Positions 49,391-59,279 are shown, counted from the stretch's first letter. The stretch: DNA of 64,000 nucleotides from Aliihoeflea sp. 40Bstr573 (GCF_024105655.1 NZ_JAAAMH010000001.1:310001-374000); one strand, 5' to 3'. Program-made: numbers and translations. Notes: generated from the letters alone by a model not told the origin.

Positions 49391-50116
49391 ATGCCGACTT
49401 GGTTTGAGGATATTGCGGGACCGGGCTATGCCAATGCGATCATGTGGACGCTGGTCGCGCTCGTCGCTCTCGGCGTCGTCATGCTGCTCATCAAGATCGT
49501 CCGCAAGGTCTCAAGCGGCCAGTTTTCCTCTTCCGGCAGCTACCGCTCCCGGCTCGCCGTGATGGATGCTGCCGAAGTCGATACGCAGCGCCGCCTGGTA
49601 CTGGTGCGCCGCGACGAGGTGGAGCATCTCATCATGATTGGGGGCCCGACCGACATCGTAATCGAGCAGAACATCACCGGTCCGGGCCGCAGCGCGCCGC
49701 TGTCGGCACAGGTGCCGCCCGTGGCGGAGCGCAAAGTGGAACTGGCGCGCACGGAGCCTGCAGTGAGCGCCTCGCCCGCCATCGACCACCGCGAGCCGAG
49801 CCCTGCGCCGGTTCGCCATCCTGTCGAGCCTGCCGCCGGCGAACGTCGCCGGCCGGCGACCCCGCCTCCCGCGCCCACGCCGACACCCGGGCCCGCACAT
49901 GCACCCACTCCACCGGTCACCGCTGCGCGCGTCGAGCCGCGCACGGAACCGGCGATCGCAGAGCGCGTCGCGGCCAGCGAGCCGACAGTCGATGAAGCAA
50001 TGGTTTCGGAGTTCGAACGGGATTTCCAGAATACGGAGGCCCCGCAGCGCCGGGAGCCCTCAATCGAGGATGAAATGGATCGCCTGCTGAATGAAGCGCC
50101 GCGTGAGCGGCGCTGA
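49391..50116 (+). CDS. fliO: FliO-type flagellar biosynthesis protein
   Basis: A 241-residue protein with one membrane segment near residues 17-37, a small FliO-like domain (SYRSRLAVMDAAEVDTQRRLVLVRRDEVEHLIMIGGPTDIVIEQNI) and a long Pro/Ala/Glu-rich tail. FliO assists assembly of the flagellar export channel. The ATG at 49391 follows GAGAACGAAG; an in-frame start nine codons earlier is possible. No other flagellar gene is in the window. It diverges from cckA and converges on dksA. Confidence 0.8.
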   Translation: MPTWFEDIAGPGYANAIMWTLVALVALGVVMLLIKIVRKVSSGQFSSSGSYRSRLAVMDAAEVDTQRRLVLVRRDEVEHLIMIGGPTDIVIEQNITGPGRSAPLSAQVPPVAERKVELARTEPAVSASPAIDHREPSPAPVRHPVEPAAGERRRPATPPPAPTPTPGPAHAPTPPVTAARVEPRTEPAIAERVAASEPTVDEAMVSEFERDFQNTEAPQRREPSIEDEMDRLLNEAPRERR

Positions 50117-50119
50117 ACG

Positions 50120-50536
50120 CTACTCGTCGCGATAGACCTTCTCGCGACGCTCATGGCGCTCCTGCGCCTCGATCGAAAGCGTCGCGATGGGGCGGGCGTC
50201 TAGGCGCTTCAGCGAGATCGGCTCGCCCGTCTCCTCGCAGTAGCCGTACGTGCCTTCGTCGATGCGGTTCAAGGCGGCATCAATCTTGGAGATCAGCTTG
50301 CGCTGACGATCGCGGGCGCGAAGCTCGATCGCGCGATCCGTTTCGGAAGATGCGCGGTCTGCGAGATCTGGATGATTGGCGTTTTCGCGCTGCAGGATGT
50401 CCAGCGTCTCGCGCGCTTCGCGAAGAATGTCGTTCTTCCAAGAAACAAGCTTGGTACGGAAGTATGATTTCTGCCGTTCGTTCATGAACGGCTCATCTTC
50501 GGATGGCATATAGTCAGACTCGATAGCCTTGCTCAT
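50120..50536 (-). CDS. dksA: RNA polymerase-binding protein DksA (single-cysteine type)
   Basis: A 138-residue transcription factor that works with ppGpp in the RNA polymerase secondary channel. It has the long coiled coil with the DRASSETDRAIELR tip region and a C-terminal domain reading YGYCEETGEPISLKRLDARPIATLSIEAQ. Only the first of the four zinc-finger cysteines remains, as in other alphaproteobacterial members and some zinc-free paralogues. ATG at 50536 is preceded by GGGGTGAG; GTG at 50545 is an alternative. Confidence 0.94.
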   Translation of the reverse strand: MSKAIESDYMPSEDEPFMNERQKSYFRTKLVSWKNDILREARETLDILQRENANHPDLADRASSETDRAIELRARDRQRKLISKIDAALNRIDEGTYGYCEETGEPISLKRLDARPIATLSIEAQERHERREKVYRDE

Positions 50537-50567
50537 CAGACTCACCCCACAGAAGCAATCCGGCGCC

Positions 50568-50596
50568 TATATATTCGGGTGACTTGGCCCATACAA
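50568..50596 (-). promoter_or_regulatory. Sigma-70-type promoter of dksA
   Basis: On the minus strand TTGTAT (-35, 50596-50591) is followed after exactly 17 bases by TATATA (-10, 50573-50568). The predicted transcript would start close to 50561 and give a leader of about 25 bases. Confidence 0.55.
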
Positions 50597-50717
50597 GCAC
50601 TAAGAATTCCTGTTTCACGCATTTGTCAGCCTGCGGGAGACAGCAACGAACGGTGCAAACGCTTGTACCGGACGCGCCGGAAGGCTAGGCCTGGGCGGAC
50701 AGGCGACAGGGGGACCT

Positions 50718-51212
50718 ATGCCGCGACTTTATCTCCTGCGTCATGCCAAGGCGCGCTGGGCGGAGCCTGGACAGCGCGACTTCGACCGATCGCTCGATGC
50801 GTCGGGCGTCGCCGACGCCAAAAAGCTGGGCGCCTATCTGCGGGAAAACGAGCGTCGGCCGGAGCGGATCGCGGCCTCCTCGTCATCGCGAACGCGCGAG
50901 ACGGTGGCCGCCCTCGGCGACCTCACACCGGAGGGAAAAATCACCTATCTCGACAGCCTTTACGAGGCGACTGCCGTTCAGGCGCTCGACATCCTGCATG
51001 AACAGGCCGGCGCCGGAGATCTTATGGTCGTCGGGCACAATCCGGTCATGGAGGATCTTGCGAGCGCGCTCGTCGGCAAGGACGCGAAGGCGCTGCGTGC
51101 GGGTTTTCCGACCTGCGGCCTGGCGGTCATCGCCTTCGACGGCGCGCTTTCGGCGGCACAACCTGGGACCGGACGCCTCGAACTCTTCTGGACACCTTCA
51201 GGGGTGAAATAG
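50718..51212 (+). CDS. sixA: SixA-type phosphohistidine phosphatase
   Basis: A 164-residue histidine phosphatase. The catalytic motif is LLRHAKARW with His9, and the second His lies in VVGHNP. AGGGGGA precedes the ATG. SixA removes phosphate from the Hpt domains of phosphorelays or from PTS proteins; which target applies here is unknown, although a lone Hpt protein is encoded at 59280-59618. Confidence 0.9.
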   Translation: MPRLYLLRHAKARWAEPGQRDFDRSLDASGVADAKKLGAYLRENERRPERIAASSSSRTRETVAALGDLTPEGKITYLDSLYEATAVQALDILHEQAGAGDLMVVGHNPVMEDLASALVGKDAKALRAGFPTCGLAVIAFDGALSAAQPGTGRLELFWTPSGVK

Positions 51213-51282
51213 CGTCCGGCCCTGTTTCGCAGGCTCCGCGACACCTATCTCGTCACCTAACAGGCAGCTTGGGACTTCGCAT

Positions 51283-52737
51283 TTGGCATCTCAGACCACC
51301 CTGGGCGACGAAGCCCGCCTCGCATTCGAAACCTTCGCCGGGCGGACAGCCGGCATCCTTTCGCCATCCCTGCGTCTTGGCGTAACGGGGCTTTCGCGCG
51401 CTGGAAAGACGGTCTTCATCACATCGCTTGTCCATAACATGCTGCATGGCGGACGCCTGCCGATGTTCGAGGCCATGAAGTCCGGCCGCATTGCCAGAAG
51501 CTATCTGGAACACCAGCCGGATGACGCGGTGCCGCGCTTCCAGTATGAGGATCACGTAGCGGCTCTCGTCGGCGAGCGGGTCTGGCCGGATTCGACGCGT
51601 GCAATTTCCGAATTGCGGCTGACGATCGACTACGAATCCGCGACCGGCTGGGGCCGGATGTTCTCGCCCGGTCGGCTGTCGCTCGACATCGTCGACTATC
51701 CGGGCGAATGGCTGCTGGACCTGCCCCTCCTGTCGAAAAGCTACGAGGAGTTCTCGCAGGACGCTACGGCGCTTGCCGAACTGCCGGTACGCGCGGGCTT
51801 GTCCCGCGAGTGGCGCGAGCTTGCCGCGACGATCGATCCCCTGGCCGCAGCGGACGAGATGACCGCCCGGCGCCTGGCCGAGGCTTTCACGGGCTATCTC
51901 AAGGCCGGCAAGGACGACCGAAGCGCGCTTTCCACGCTGCCGCCCGGGCGGTTCCTGATGCCGGGCGATCTCGAAGGCTCTCCGGCGTTGACATTTTCCC
52001 CCCTGCCCTCGCTCGGCGAGGCGAAGCCCGCGCCGGGTTCGCTCCATGCAATGATGGCACGCCGCTACGAAGCATATAAATCGCATGTCGTGCGGCCATT
52101 CTTCCGCGACCATGTCGCCAAGCTCGACCGGCAGATTGTCCTGATCGACGCGCTGCAGGCGCTGAATGCCGGTCCGGCAGCAGTCGCCGATCACGAACGT
52201 GCGCTGACAGAGATCCTCACATGCTTTCGTCCCGGCGCACGCAACATCCTGACCGATCTCTTCCTACGCCGGATCGACCGCATCCTGATCGCCGCGACGA
52301 AGGCCGACCATCTTCACCACGAGAGCCATGACCGGCTCGAGGCGATCGTGCGCCGGCTTGCCGACCGGGCGATTTCGCGCGCCAGCGCCAGCGGAGCCGA
52401 GATTGAAGTGCTGGCAATGGCGGCCGTGCGGGCGACGCGCGAGGGCACGGTACGCGAAGATGGCGACACGCTGCCCGTCATCATCGGAACGCCGCTTGAA
52501 GGCGAGACGATCGGCCGCGATACCTTTGACGGCTCCAACGAAACGGCCATCTTTCCCGGCGACCTGCCGCGCGACCCGCAAGTTGCGCTAGAGGAAAGCG
52601 GCAGCCGCGCGCCAATCCGGTTCGTGCGGTTCCGTCCACCGAAGCTGGAGCGTACGGCCGAGGGCGCCACGCTCTCGCTGCCGCATATCAGGCTCGACAG
52701 GGCCTTCCAGTTCCTGCTTGGAGACCGGCTGGCATGA
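51283..52737 (+). CDS. YcjX-family GTPase-like protein
   Basis: A 484-residue P-loop protein of the DUF463/YcjX family. The P-loop is GLSRAGKT at 36-43, with RLSLDIVDYPGEW as the switch/Walker B region and ATKADHL resembling the guanine-specificity motif. It starts with TTG. The stop overlaps the start of the next gene (ATGA), forming the conserved YcjX-YcjF pair linked to envelope stress in other bacteria. Biochemical role not established. Confidence 0.9.
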   Translation: MASQTTLGDEARLAFETFAGRTAGILSPSLRLGVTGLSRAGKTVFITSLVHNMLHGGRLPMFEAMKSGRIARSYLEHQPDDAVPRFQYEDHVAALVGERVWPDSTRAISELRLTIDYESATGWGRMFSPGRLSLDIVDYPGEWLLDLPLLSKSYEEFSQDATALAELPVRAGLSREWRELAATIDPLAAADEMTARRLAEAFTGYLKAGKDDRSALSTLPPGRFLMPGDLEGSPALTFSPLPSLGEAKPAPGSLHAMMARRYEAYKSHVVRPFFRDHVAKLDRQIVLIDALQALNAGPAAVADHERALTEILTCFRPGARNILTDLFLRRIDRILIAATKADHLHHESHDRLEAIVRRLADRAISRASASGAEIEVLAMAAVRATREGTVREDGDTLPVIIGTPLEGETIGRDTFDGSNETAIFPGDLPRDPQVALEESGSRAPIRFVRFRPPKLERTAEGATLSLPHIRLDRAFQFLLGDRLA

Positions 52738-53801
52738 CACGCGAACGCGAGCCCCAGTCATTTGCCGTTCCAGGCGCCAAGCAAGCGCCGGCCGCCGTCG
52801 CGCTGCCGCGCGAACCGAGAGCCCTTTCCGGCCAGGATCTCGAACGGATCGAGGAAGCGCAGATCGACGTCTTCGACCAGGTCGACGCCGAGGCGCCACC
52901 ACCCGCCCTGCCGAAACGCCGGCGCGGATTGAGGCTCGGCCGCATTTTCGCCGCCGCGTTCGGGCTGCTCGTCAGCTTCGCCGTCGGGCTTTGGGCAGAG
53001 CGGGTCATTGCCGATCTCTTCGCGCGGTCCGAGGCTCTGGGCTTCATCGGCATCGGCCTTGCCGCCATCGCTGCTTTGGCACTCGTCGCGATCCTGATCC
53101 GCGAAGCGATGGCGCTGGCGCGGCTGCAGTCGGTGACCCGGCTTCGGACCGAATGCGAGCGCGTGCTGCGCGACGGTCGCCTCGCCGAGGCACGGTCCTT
53201 CGTCGACAGGCTGAAGGCGCATCTGGCGGCACGACCCGAGACGGCGGCGGGCCGCGCGCATCTTGACGCGCTGCGCGACGACGTGATGGACGGTCCGGAC
53301 CTTGTCCGGCTTGCTGAGACCGAACTCGTGGCGCCACTCGACGCCGAGGCCAGGCGAATGATTCTCGATGCCGCCAAACGCGTCAGTGTGGTGACGGCGG
53401 TCAGTCCGCGTGCGCTGGTGGACGTTGCCTACATCCTGTTCGAATCCGGCAGGCTGATCCGCAGGCTGGCTGAACTTTACGGCGCCCGCCCCGGCACGCT
53501 CGGCTATTTCAGACTGGTGCGCAACGTGCTTGCGCATCTGGCGGTGACCGGTGTCATGGCTGTCGGCGACGAGTTCGTTCATCAGGTCGTCGGCCAGGGC
53601 CTTGCCGCGCGGCTTTCGGCCAAGCTGGGCGAAGGCGTCGTCAACGGGGTTATGACCGTGCGCGTCGGCCTTGCGGCCATGGAAGTTGTTCGCCCCCTGC
53701 CCTTCAATGCCGTCAAGCGCCCGAGCGTCGCGGACTTCATTGCCAGCCTTGCGTCTTTTGCGACACGCCGCGAACGCGAAACGCCAACCCCGCAACAATA
53801 G
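52734..53801 (+). CDS. YcjF/TIGR01620-type membrane protein
   Basis: A 355-residue inner-membrane protein. A soluble N-terminal region is followed by two membrane segments at about 67-85 and 100-122, then a helical cytoplasmic domain (DUF697-like) that includes LVDVAYILFESGRLIRRLAELYGARPG. It is coupled to the YcjX-family gene. Partner in the same poorly characterised system. Confidence 0.9.
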   Translation: MTREREPQSFAVPGAKQAPAAVALPREPRALSGQDLERIEEAQIDVFDQVDAEAPPPALPKRRRGLRLGRIFAAAFGLLVSFAVGLWAERVIADLFARSEALGFIGIGLAAIAALALVAILIREAMALARLQSVTRLRTECERVLRDGRLAEARSFVDRLKAHLAARPETAAGRAHLDALRDDVMDGPDLVRLAETELVAPLDAEARRMILDAAKRVSVVTAVSPRALVDVAYILFESGRLIRRLAELYGARPGTLGYFRLVRNVLAHLAVTGVMAVGDEFVHQVVGQGLAARLSAKLGEGVVNGVMTVRVGLAAMEVVRPLPFNAVKRPSVADFIASLASFATRRERETPTPQQ

Positions 53802-53917
53802 TCTTGCGCCTGCCGTGAACCTGACTCATTGTCGAGCGCACTGCTTCGTCGTGCAAATCATTAACCATTCGCGGCCAAGCTTCGCCGAGCCACGCCACGT
53901 CAACGGGTACCTGTTCG

Positions 53918-54466
53918 ATGACCGCCCTACGCCTTGCCTCTTCCGTCCTGGCGGCCACGGCCGCAACCGTGATCGGTCTAGCCGCGCCTGCCATGGCGTC
54001 GGAGAAGGACAGGAAGTTCTTTTCCTCCGTGGAAGGATCATGGTCCGGGCCGGGCGAAATCGTCGCCGGCAAGTACAAGGGCACGAAGTTCGTCTGCAAC
54101 TTCACCGGGGCGACGCCTGGCGAAAAGGTGGGCATGTCGCTTGACGGCGGCTGCCGCGTGGGCCTGTTTACCCAGAAGATGCAGGCGAGCGTCGAACATC
54201 AGGGACGCGCGGGCTATCGCGGCTCGTTCATGGACGGGTCCGACGGCACTGGCCTCGACGTGGTTGGCGGCAAGGTGGACGGCAGCAAGGTCACGCTGAC
54301 GCTCAACCGCAACCAACTCAACGGCGCGATGCTTGCCCGCCTGCCCGACGAAAACACCATGACGGTGACGGTATCGGTGCTCGTCGACGAGCAGATGGTT
54401 CCGGTGATCGGCATGAACCTCAAGCGCGTCGACAGGGGCGCGGTCGGCTCCGTCGCCAATCGCTGA
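53918..54466 (+). CDS. Secreted protein of unknown function
   Basis: A 182-residue protein with a clear signal peptide of about 28 residues ending AMA-S. The mature part looks like a beta-rich fold (FFSSVEGSWSGPGEIVAGKYKGTKFVCNFTG) with two cysteines that could pair. I do not recognise a characterised family. It stands alone between the YcjF-type gene and the antiporter gene. Confidence 0.75.
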   Translation: MTALRLASSVLAATAATVIGLAAPAMASEKDRKFFSSVEGSWSGPGEIVAGKYKGTKFVCNFTGATPGEKVGMSLDGGCRVGLFTQKMQASVEHQGRAGYRGSFMDGSDGTGLDVVGGKVDGSKVTLTLNRNQLNGAMLARLPDENTMTVTVSVLVDEQMVPVIGMNLKRVDRGAVGSVANR

Positions 54467-54554
54467 CATGCCGGATCGACGCTTCTGAACGCTTGACAAG
54501 ATCCCGAAGGACCGCGCCTCATCGTCCGGTCTTTTCGCCTTTCAGGAGCGCGTC

Positions 54555-56396
54555 ATGGCCGGCGAAGCAGCCCATGGGGTCGATCTCATCCCGGTCGTCG
54601 CGCTTCTTGGCGCGGGCGTCATCGCGGTGCCTCTGTTCAAGCGGTTCGGCCTCGATTCGGTACTCGGCTACCTTGCCGCCGGCGTTGCGATCGGCCCGTT
54701 CGGCATCGGCCTCTTCTCCGATCCCCAGGCGATTCTCCATGTCGCCGAACTCGGCGTGGTCATGTTCCTGTTCGTCATCGGACTTGAAATGCAGCCGTCG
54801 CGATTGTGGGGGCTACGGCGCGAGATCCTCGGGCTCGGCGTGCTTCAGGTTGCGGTCTGCGGCGCCCTCTTGACCGGTGCCGGCATCGTCTTCGGCTTCT
54901 CGCCGCTCGTCGCCTTCGTCGCCGGCATGGGATTCGTGCTGACATCGACGGCGATCGTCTTCCAGCTTCTCAATGAGGAAGGCGAACTTTCGACGCCGAA
55001 GGGCCAGCGCATCGTCTCTATCCTGCTTCTGGAAGACATCGCGATCGTGCCGCTTCTGGCGCTGGTCGCCTTTTTGGCGCCGGGCGGCGAAGACGCCGGC
55101 GCGGGATCGCGCGCGGTTGCGATCGCCATCGCCCTGGCAGCCATCGCCGCGCTGGTGCTCGTCGGGCGCTATCTCCTCAATCCCCTTTTCCGTATTCTGG
55201 CGCAGGCCGAGGCGCGCGAGGTGATGACGGCCGCGGCGCTGCTCGTCGTCCTCGGTTCAGCACTCTTGATGCAGATGAGCGGATTGTCGATGGCGATGGG
55301 CGCGTTCCTTGCCGGCGTGCTCCTGTCCGAAAGCACGTTTCGCCATCAGCTCGAAGCCGACATTGAGCCCTTTCGCGGCATTTTGCTCGGCCTCTTCTTC
55401 CTCGGCGTCGGCATGGCGCTGGACCTGACCGTCATCGGGCAGAACGCTGCGCTCGTCGCAGGGCTGGTCGTCGTCTATATGGGATTGAAGGGGATCGGCA
55501 TCTATGCGATCGCGCGGCTCTTGCGCACGTCGCACGGCGAAGCTCTGGAACGGGCCGGCCTGATGGCGCAAGGCGGTGAGTTCGCTTTCGTGCTCTTCGC
55601 GACGGCGGCATCGGTCGGGGTCATCGACCAGTCGTTGAACGCGATCTTCACCGCGAACGTCATTCTGTCGATGATCCTCACTCCAGTTGTCATCATGGCG
55701 CTGCGCCGGCTGATGCCCGATCGCGCGATCTCGACCGAGGGCGTCGAGATGGCAGACGGTCTGGAGGGCAGCGTCCTGGTGATCGGGTTCGGCCGCTTCG
55801 GCCAAATAGCCAGCCAACCCCTCCTCCTGCGCGGTATCGACGTCTCGATCATCGACAACGACGTGGAAATGATCCAGGCGGCGAGCGATTTCGGATTCAA
55901 GGTCTATTTCGGCGACGGGACGCGGCTCGATATTCTTCATGCGGCCGGTATCGGGCGGGTGGAGGCAGTGTTGATCTGCGTCGACAAACCGGAGGCAGCT
56001 CTGAAGATGGCGGAACTGATCAAGGCAGAATATCCGCTGCTGCCGGTGCTCGCCCGTGCGTTCGATCGTGGCTCGGCGATTTCGTTGATCAACACAGGCG
56101 TCGACTACCAGATCCGCGAAACAGTTGAATCTGCGTTTCAGTTTGGCGCGCAGTCGCTTCGGACCATGGGCCTCACCGATGAGGAGGTCGACGAGGTCAT
56201 GCAGGAAGTTCGCATGCGCGATGCGGCACGGCTCGAACTGCAGGTGGCGGGCGGAATCTACGCCGGAAATGATCTCCTCCGCAGCAACGTGCCAACCCCG
56301 ACGCCGCTCGCACCGCCGCGCAGAACAGGTCAGGCGTTGAGCGAAGAAACTGCCGCAATTATCACGCAGGAAAAGGCAAAAACTCCTTTGCCCTAA
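54555..56396 (+). CDS. Kef-type cation:proton antiporter with RCK domain
   Basis: A 613-residue CPA2 antiporter. About 12 membrane segments fill residues 10-385, with FVIGLEMQPS and LTSTAIVFQLL as family marks; an RCK/TrkA-N nucleotide-binding domain follows (VLVIGFGRFGQ with GxGxxG near 410) and then a disordered tail. It is likely a K+ or Na+/H+ antiporter gated by nucleotides or thiols. The stop overlaps that of folK by four bases. Confidence 0.92.
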   Translation: MAGEAAHGVDLIPVVALLGAGVIAVPLFKRFGLDSVLGYLAAGVAIGPFGIGLFSDPQAILHVAELGVVMFLFVIGLEMQPSRLWGLRREILGLGVLQVAVCGALLTGAGIVFGFSPLVAFVAGMGFVLTSTAIVFQLLNEEGELSTPKGQRIVSILLLEDIAIVPLLALVAFLAPGGEDAGAGSRAVAIAIALAAIAALVLVGRYLLNPLFRILAQAEAREVMTAAALLVVLGSALLMQMSGLSMAMGAFLAGVLLSESTFRHQLEADIEPFRGILLGLFFLGVGMALDLTVIGQNAALVAGLVVVYMGLKGIGIYAIARLLRTSHGEALERAGLMAQGGEFAFVLFATAASVGVIDQSLNAIFTANVILSMILTPVVIMALRRLMPDRAISTEGVEMADGLEGSVLVIGFGRFGQIASQPLLLRGIDVSIIDNDVEMIQAASDFGFKVYFGDGTRLDILHAAGIGRVEAVLICVDKPEAALKMAELIKAEYPLLPVLARAFDRGSAISLINTGVDYQIRETVESAFQFGAQSLRTMGLTDEEVDEVMQEVRMRDAARLELQVAGGIYAGNDLLRSNVPTPTPLAPPRRTGQALSEETAAIITQEKAKTPLP

Positions 56397-56914
56397 GGTG
56401 TGTTGCGCCACCACTCGGCCGGCAGATCGAGCCTTTCGATGCCGCCTACGTCCAGATTCCCGAGAGCTTGCGCAAGCGGGTGCCCTTCGATCGCGATATC
56501 CGGGGCTATCTCAAGCAACGGCACGAGCACGAAGGCGCGTTCGGCGATTCGTGGGTGCGGGAGCGTCAGGCCATCCTCGTGCACCGCGTTATCGGCGTAG
56601 GTCAGCACGTCGAGATCGATCGCGCGGGGACCCCAGCGCTCGTTGCGTACGCGCTTCAACGTGTGCTCGGCTGCAAGACAGGCATCGAGCAGTTGGCGCG
56701 GGTCGAGGCTGGTCTCGATTTCGGCGACCGCGTTCAGGAAATCCGGCTGATCCACGAGACCCCACGGGGGCGTGCGATAAAGCGAGGAGACGCGTGTGAC
56801 GGCGATGCCGTCGTTGGCATCGAGGATGCCAAGCGCCGCAATCATCGCCGCCTGAGGATCGCCGAGATTGCCGCCGAGGCCGAGATAGGACCGCACCCTA
56901 TTGCGGCCAGACAA
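56393..56914 (-). CDS. folK: 2-amino-4-hydroxy-6-hydroxymethyldihydropteridine pyrophosphokinase
   Basis: A 173-residue enzyme that activates the pterin precursor with ATP in folate synthesis. YLGLGGNLGDP at the N-terminus and RNERWGPRAIDLDVL are family signatures, and LPHPRIAERAFVLVPL completes the active site. Overlaps folB by 17 bases and follows folB-folP in one operon. Confidence 0.95.
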   Translation of the reverse strand: MSGRNRVRSYLGLGGNLGDPQAAMIAALGILDANDGIAVTRVSSLYRTPPWGLVDQPDFLNAVAEIETSLDPRQLLDACLAAEHTLKRVRNERWGPRAIDLDVLTYADNAVHEDGLTLPHPRIAERAFVLVPLLEIAPDIAIEGHPLAQALGNLDVGGIERLDLPAEWWRNTP

Positions 56915-57257
56915 TATTGACCTCGACGAAATCCAGGACGCCGGGCACAGGCGCGCTCGGCTTGCGTACGGTGATCGAGGCTTTGATTACCTGGGGAAAT
57001 CGCGCGCAAAGAGCCTTGGCGACATCGACGGCGAGCTTCTCGATCAGGAAGCGTCGCGCGCCGGTGACGACGCGCTCGATCTCGACAAAGGCGGCGCCGT
57101 AGTCGACCGTACCCTCGATGGAGTCGCTGTCGAGAGAGCCCGCCGGCACGATCGTCAGTTCCGCATCGATATAGAAGCGCTGCCCCAGCGTTTCTTCTTC
57201 GACGAAGACGCCATGTCGGGCGAAGAACGCGCAGTTCTTCAGTCGGATCGTATACAT
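56898..57257 (-). CDS. folB: Dihydroneopterin aldolase
   Basis: A 119-residue octameric-type aldolase that makes hydroxymethyl-dihydropterin. YTIRLKNCAFFARHGVFVEEETLGQRF carries the active-site Glu, and LIEKLAVDVAKAL the conserved Lys. It lies between folP and folK in pathway-related order. Confidence 0.94.
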   Translation of the reverse strand: MYTIRLKNCAFFARHGVFVEEETLGQRFYIDAELTIVPAGSLDSDSIEGTVDYGAAFVEIERVVTGARRFLIEKLAVDVAKALCARFPQVIKASITVRKPSAPVPGVLDFVEVNIVWPQ

Positions 57258-57275
57258 TGTCGAAGGTAACTCCCG

Positions 57276-58124
57276 TCAGGCGTGCTGCGCCAGAATGGCG
57301 TCGGCGACCTTTAACGCGTCGGCATTGGTCGCAACATCATGAACACGAAAAATGGCGGCACCGGCAAGTCGCAATGCGACGCTCGTTGCCGCCGTACCGA
57401 CGTCGCGTTGCCCCGCCTCGCGGCCGATGATCTCACCGAGAAAGCGCTTGCGCGAGGTGCCGACGAGCCAAGGATGCCCGAGCTCGTGCAATTCCGCAAA
57501 ACGCGCGATCAAGCTTAGGTTTTCATTTGCATTCTTTGCGAATCCAAAGCCTGGATCAAGGACGATCCGATCATTCGCGACGCCGGATTCGGCTGCGATT
57601 TTGAGAGAGCGTCCGAGGAAATGGAACTGGTCTTCCATCGGGTCGCCCAGTTTTTCGCGTTCGCGCCCCGTATGCATGATGACGAGGCCGGCACCGGTCG
57701 CCGCGGCTACCTTGGCCACACCCCTCTCCTTCTGGAGGCCCCAGACGTCGTTGACGATGTGGGCGCCCGCCGCGACGGCAAGACGCGCGGTTTCGGCGCG
57801 GTATGTGTCGATGGAGAGGATCATGTCGCCACGTCGCGACAGCGCCTCGACGACCGGAAGAACGCGGCTTTGCTCTTCGGCTGCCGACACCGGCTCGGCG
57901 CCGGGGCGGGTGGATTCTCCGCCAATGTCGATGATGATCGCTCCGTCAGTCGCCATTTCCTCGGCCTGGCGCAATGCGCAGTCAAGCGAGTGGAAGCGCC
58001 CCCCGTCGGAAAACGAGTCCGGCGTCACGTTCAAGATGCCCATGAGGACCGCGCGCGGGCCGAGCGTCAACGAGCGGCCATTGGCCAGCGGCCACGTGCG
58101 TTCTGAGAAGGGATCGATCAACAT
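57276..58124 (-). CDS. folP: Dihydropteroate synthase
   Basis: A 282-residue TIM-barrel enzyme that joins p-aminobenzoate to the pterin; it is the target of sulfonamides. LMGILNVTPDSFSDGG, IIDIGGESTRPGAEPV and GTSRKRFLG are the substrate-binding motifs. ATG at 58124 gives the normal length; the frame is open to 58226 into the divergent space. Confidence 0.95.
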   Translation of the reverse strand: MLIDPFSERTWPLANGRSLTLGPRAVLMGILNVTPDSFSDGGRFHSLDCALRQAEEMATDGAIIIDIGGESTRPGAEPVSAAEEQSRVLPVVEALSRRGDMILSIDTYRAETARLAVAAGAHIVNDVWGLQKERGVAKVAAATGAGLVIMHTGREREKLGDPMEDQFHFLGRSLKIAAESGVANDRIVLDPGFGFAKNANENLSLIARFAELHELGHPWLVGTSRKRFLGEIIGREAGQRDVGTAATSVALRLAGAAIFRVHDVATNADALKVADAILAQHA

Positions 58125-58279
58125 CGCACCGCTATGGAACGGCGGACGGCGGCAAATCAACGAATTTCGTGCCTTGGGCAGCAATTCTTCAGCTTTGCGT
58201 GCAATCGTGAAGGTGAATTTGCGCACCGATCATTGCACCATGCCCGCGCGAACCGCTTGAATAGCCCAAGGAGACAACC

Positions 58280-58891
58280 ATGAAGCACATGCTGGCGGGC
58301 GGTATCGCCATTCTTGCGACCACGCTCGCGGCCGACGCAGCGCAGGTGTCGCGCTCATACAGCTACTTTTCCATTGGCGGGAAGACACTGAGCGAGATCG
58401 AGACCGAATTGCAGCGTCGCGGCCCACAGCTCGGCTCGACCGGCAACAGGCATCCGGGCGCTACGCGTATGGAATTCAAGACGCGCATTGGCTATCAGGA
58501 AGGCGCAACCCGATGCAGTGTGACTGAAGCGGACGTGCGCGTTTCGGCCGAGGTTCACCTGCCGCGCTGGCGCCATCGCCGCGCGGCAGAAGTGGATACG
58601 GCGTTGATGTGGGATACGCTGTCGGCCGACATCAAGCGGCACGAGGAAGGGCACATCGTGATCGCCCGCACCTACGCGCAACGCATGGAAACGACGCTAC
58701 TCGGCGTGCGCAACGCGGCCTCCTGCCAGGACGCCGCGGCACAGGCGGAGGGCATCAGCAAGCGTCTGCTGGCCGAACATGACGCCGAGCAGGCACGATA
58801 CGACAATGTCGAAAGCATCAATTTCGAAAGCCGGATGCTGCGTCTTTTGGAATACCGCCTGCAGCAGATCGAGGCCGGACGTCAGCCCTGA
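58280..58891 (+). CDS. DUF922 secreted zinc protease-like protein
   Basis: A 203-residue periplasmic protein with a signal peptide of about 21 residues and the DUF922 metallopeptidase motif HEEGH at 121-125. AAGGAGA precedes the ATG. The final codons overlap the convergent ferredoxin gene by 10 bases. Family members are predicted zinc proteases with unknown targets. Confidence 0.9.
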   Translation: MKHMLAGGIAILATTLAADAAQVSRSYSYFSIGGKTLSEIETELQRRGPQLGSTGNRHPGATRMEFKTRIGYQEGATRCSVTEADVRVSAEVHLPRWRHRRAAEVDTALMWDTLSADIKRHEEGHIVIARTYAQRMETTLLGVRNAASCQDAAAQAEGISKRLLAEHDAEQARYDNVESINFESRMLRLLEYRLQQIEAGRQP

Positions 58892-59202
58892 CGTTCGGGA
58901 ATGTGGACGGTGAGGCCGTCGAGCGCATCGGAAACGCGGATCTGGCACGACAGGCGCGAGGTCGGGCGCACGTCATACGCGAAGTCCAGCATGTCCTCTT
59001 CCATCGCCTGGGGTTCGCCGACGGCCGGTGACCATTCCTCGTCGACATAGACATGGCATGTCGCGCAGGCGCAGGCGCCTCCGCATTCGGCCTCGATGCC
59101 CGGAACGCCGGCCTTGATGGCATTTTCCATCACGGTCGAGCCATTCTCCGCTTCGACATCGAAGCGGGTGCCGTCGAAGGCGACAAAGGTGAGCTTGGTC
59201 AT
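58882..59202 (-). CDS. Adrenodoxin-type 2Fe-2S ferredoxin
   Basis: A 106-residue ferredoxin. The cluster ligands are Cys40, Cys46, Cys49 and Cys86 (C-x5-C-x2-C...C), with an extra Cys44. Such ferredoxins support Fe-S assembly, cytochrome P450 or heme synthesis. The ATG at 59202 is the family start; the frame continues upstream in disorder. It shares no obvious operon partner here. Confidence 0.92.
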   Translation of the reverse strand: MTKLTFVAFDGTRFDVEAENGSTVMENAIKAGVPGIEAECGGACACATCHVYVDEEWSPAVGEPQAMEEDMLDFAYDVRPTSRLSCQIRVSDALDGLTVHIPERQG

Positions 59203-59279
59203 TGAAAAACCTGTCGGAAGGTAGCGCATCCTTGGCGGGCGCTGGTTGCGGCGATGACATAATGGCTGGAGACCGGGTG

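Noticed and set aside
54520-54540. GACCG/CGGTC stem followed by TTTT before the antiporter gene
   Set aside because: Only a 5-bp stem with a long loop; not a convincing terminator.
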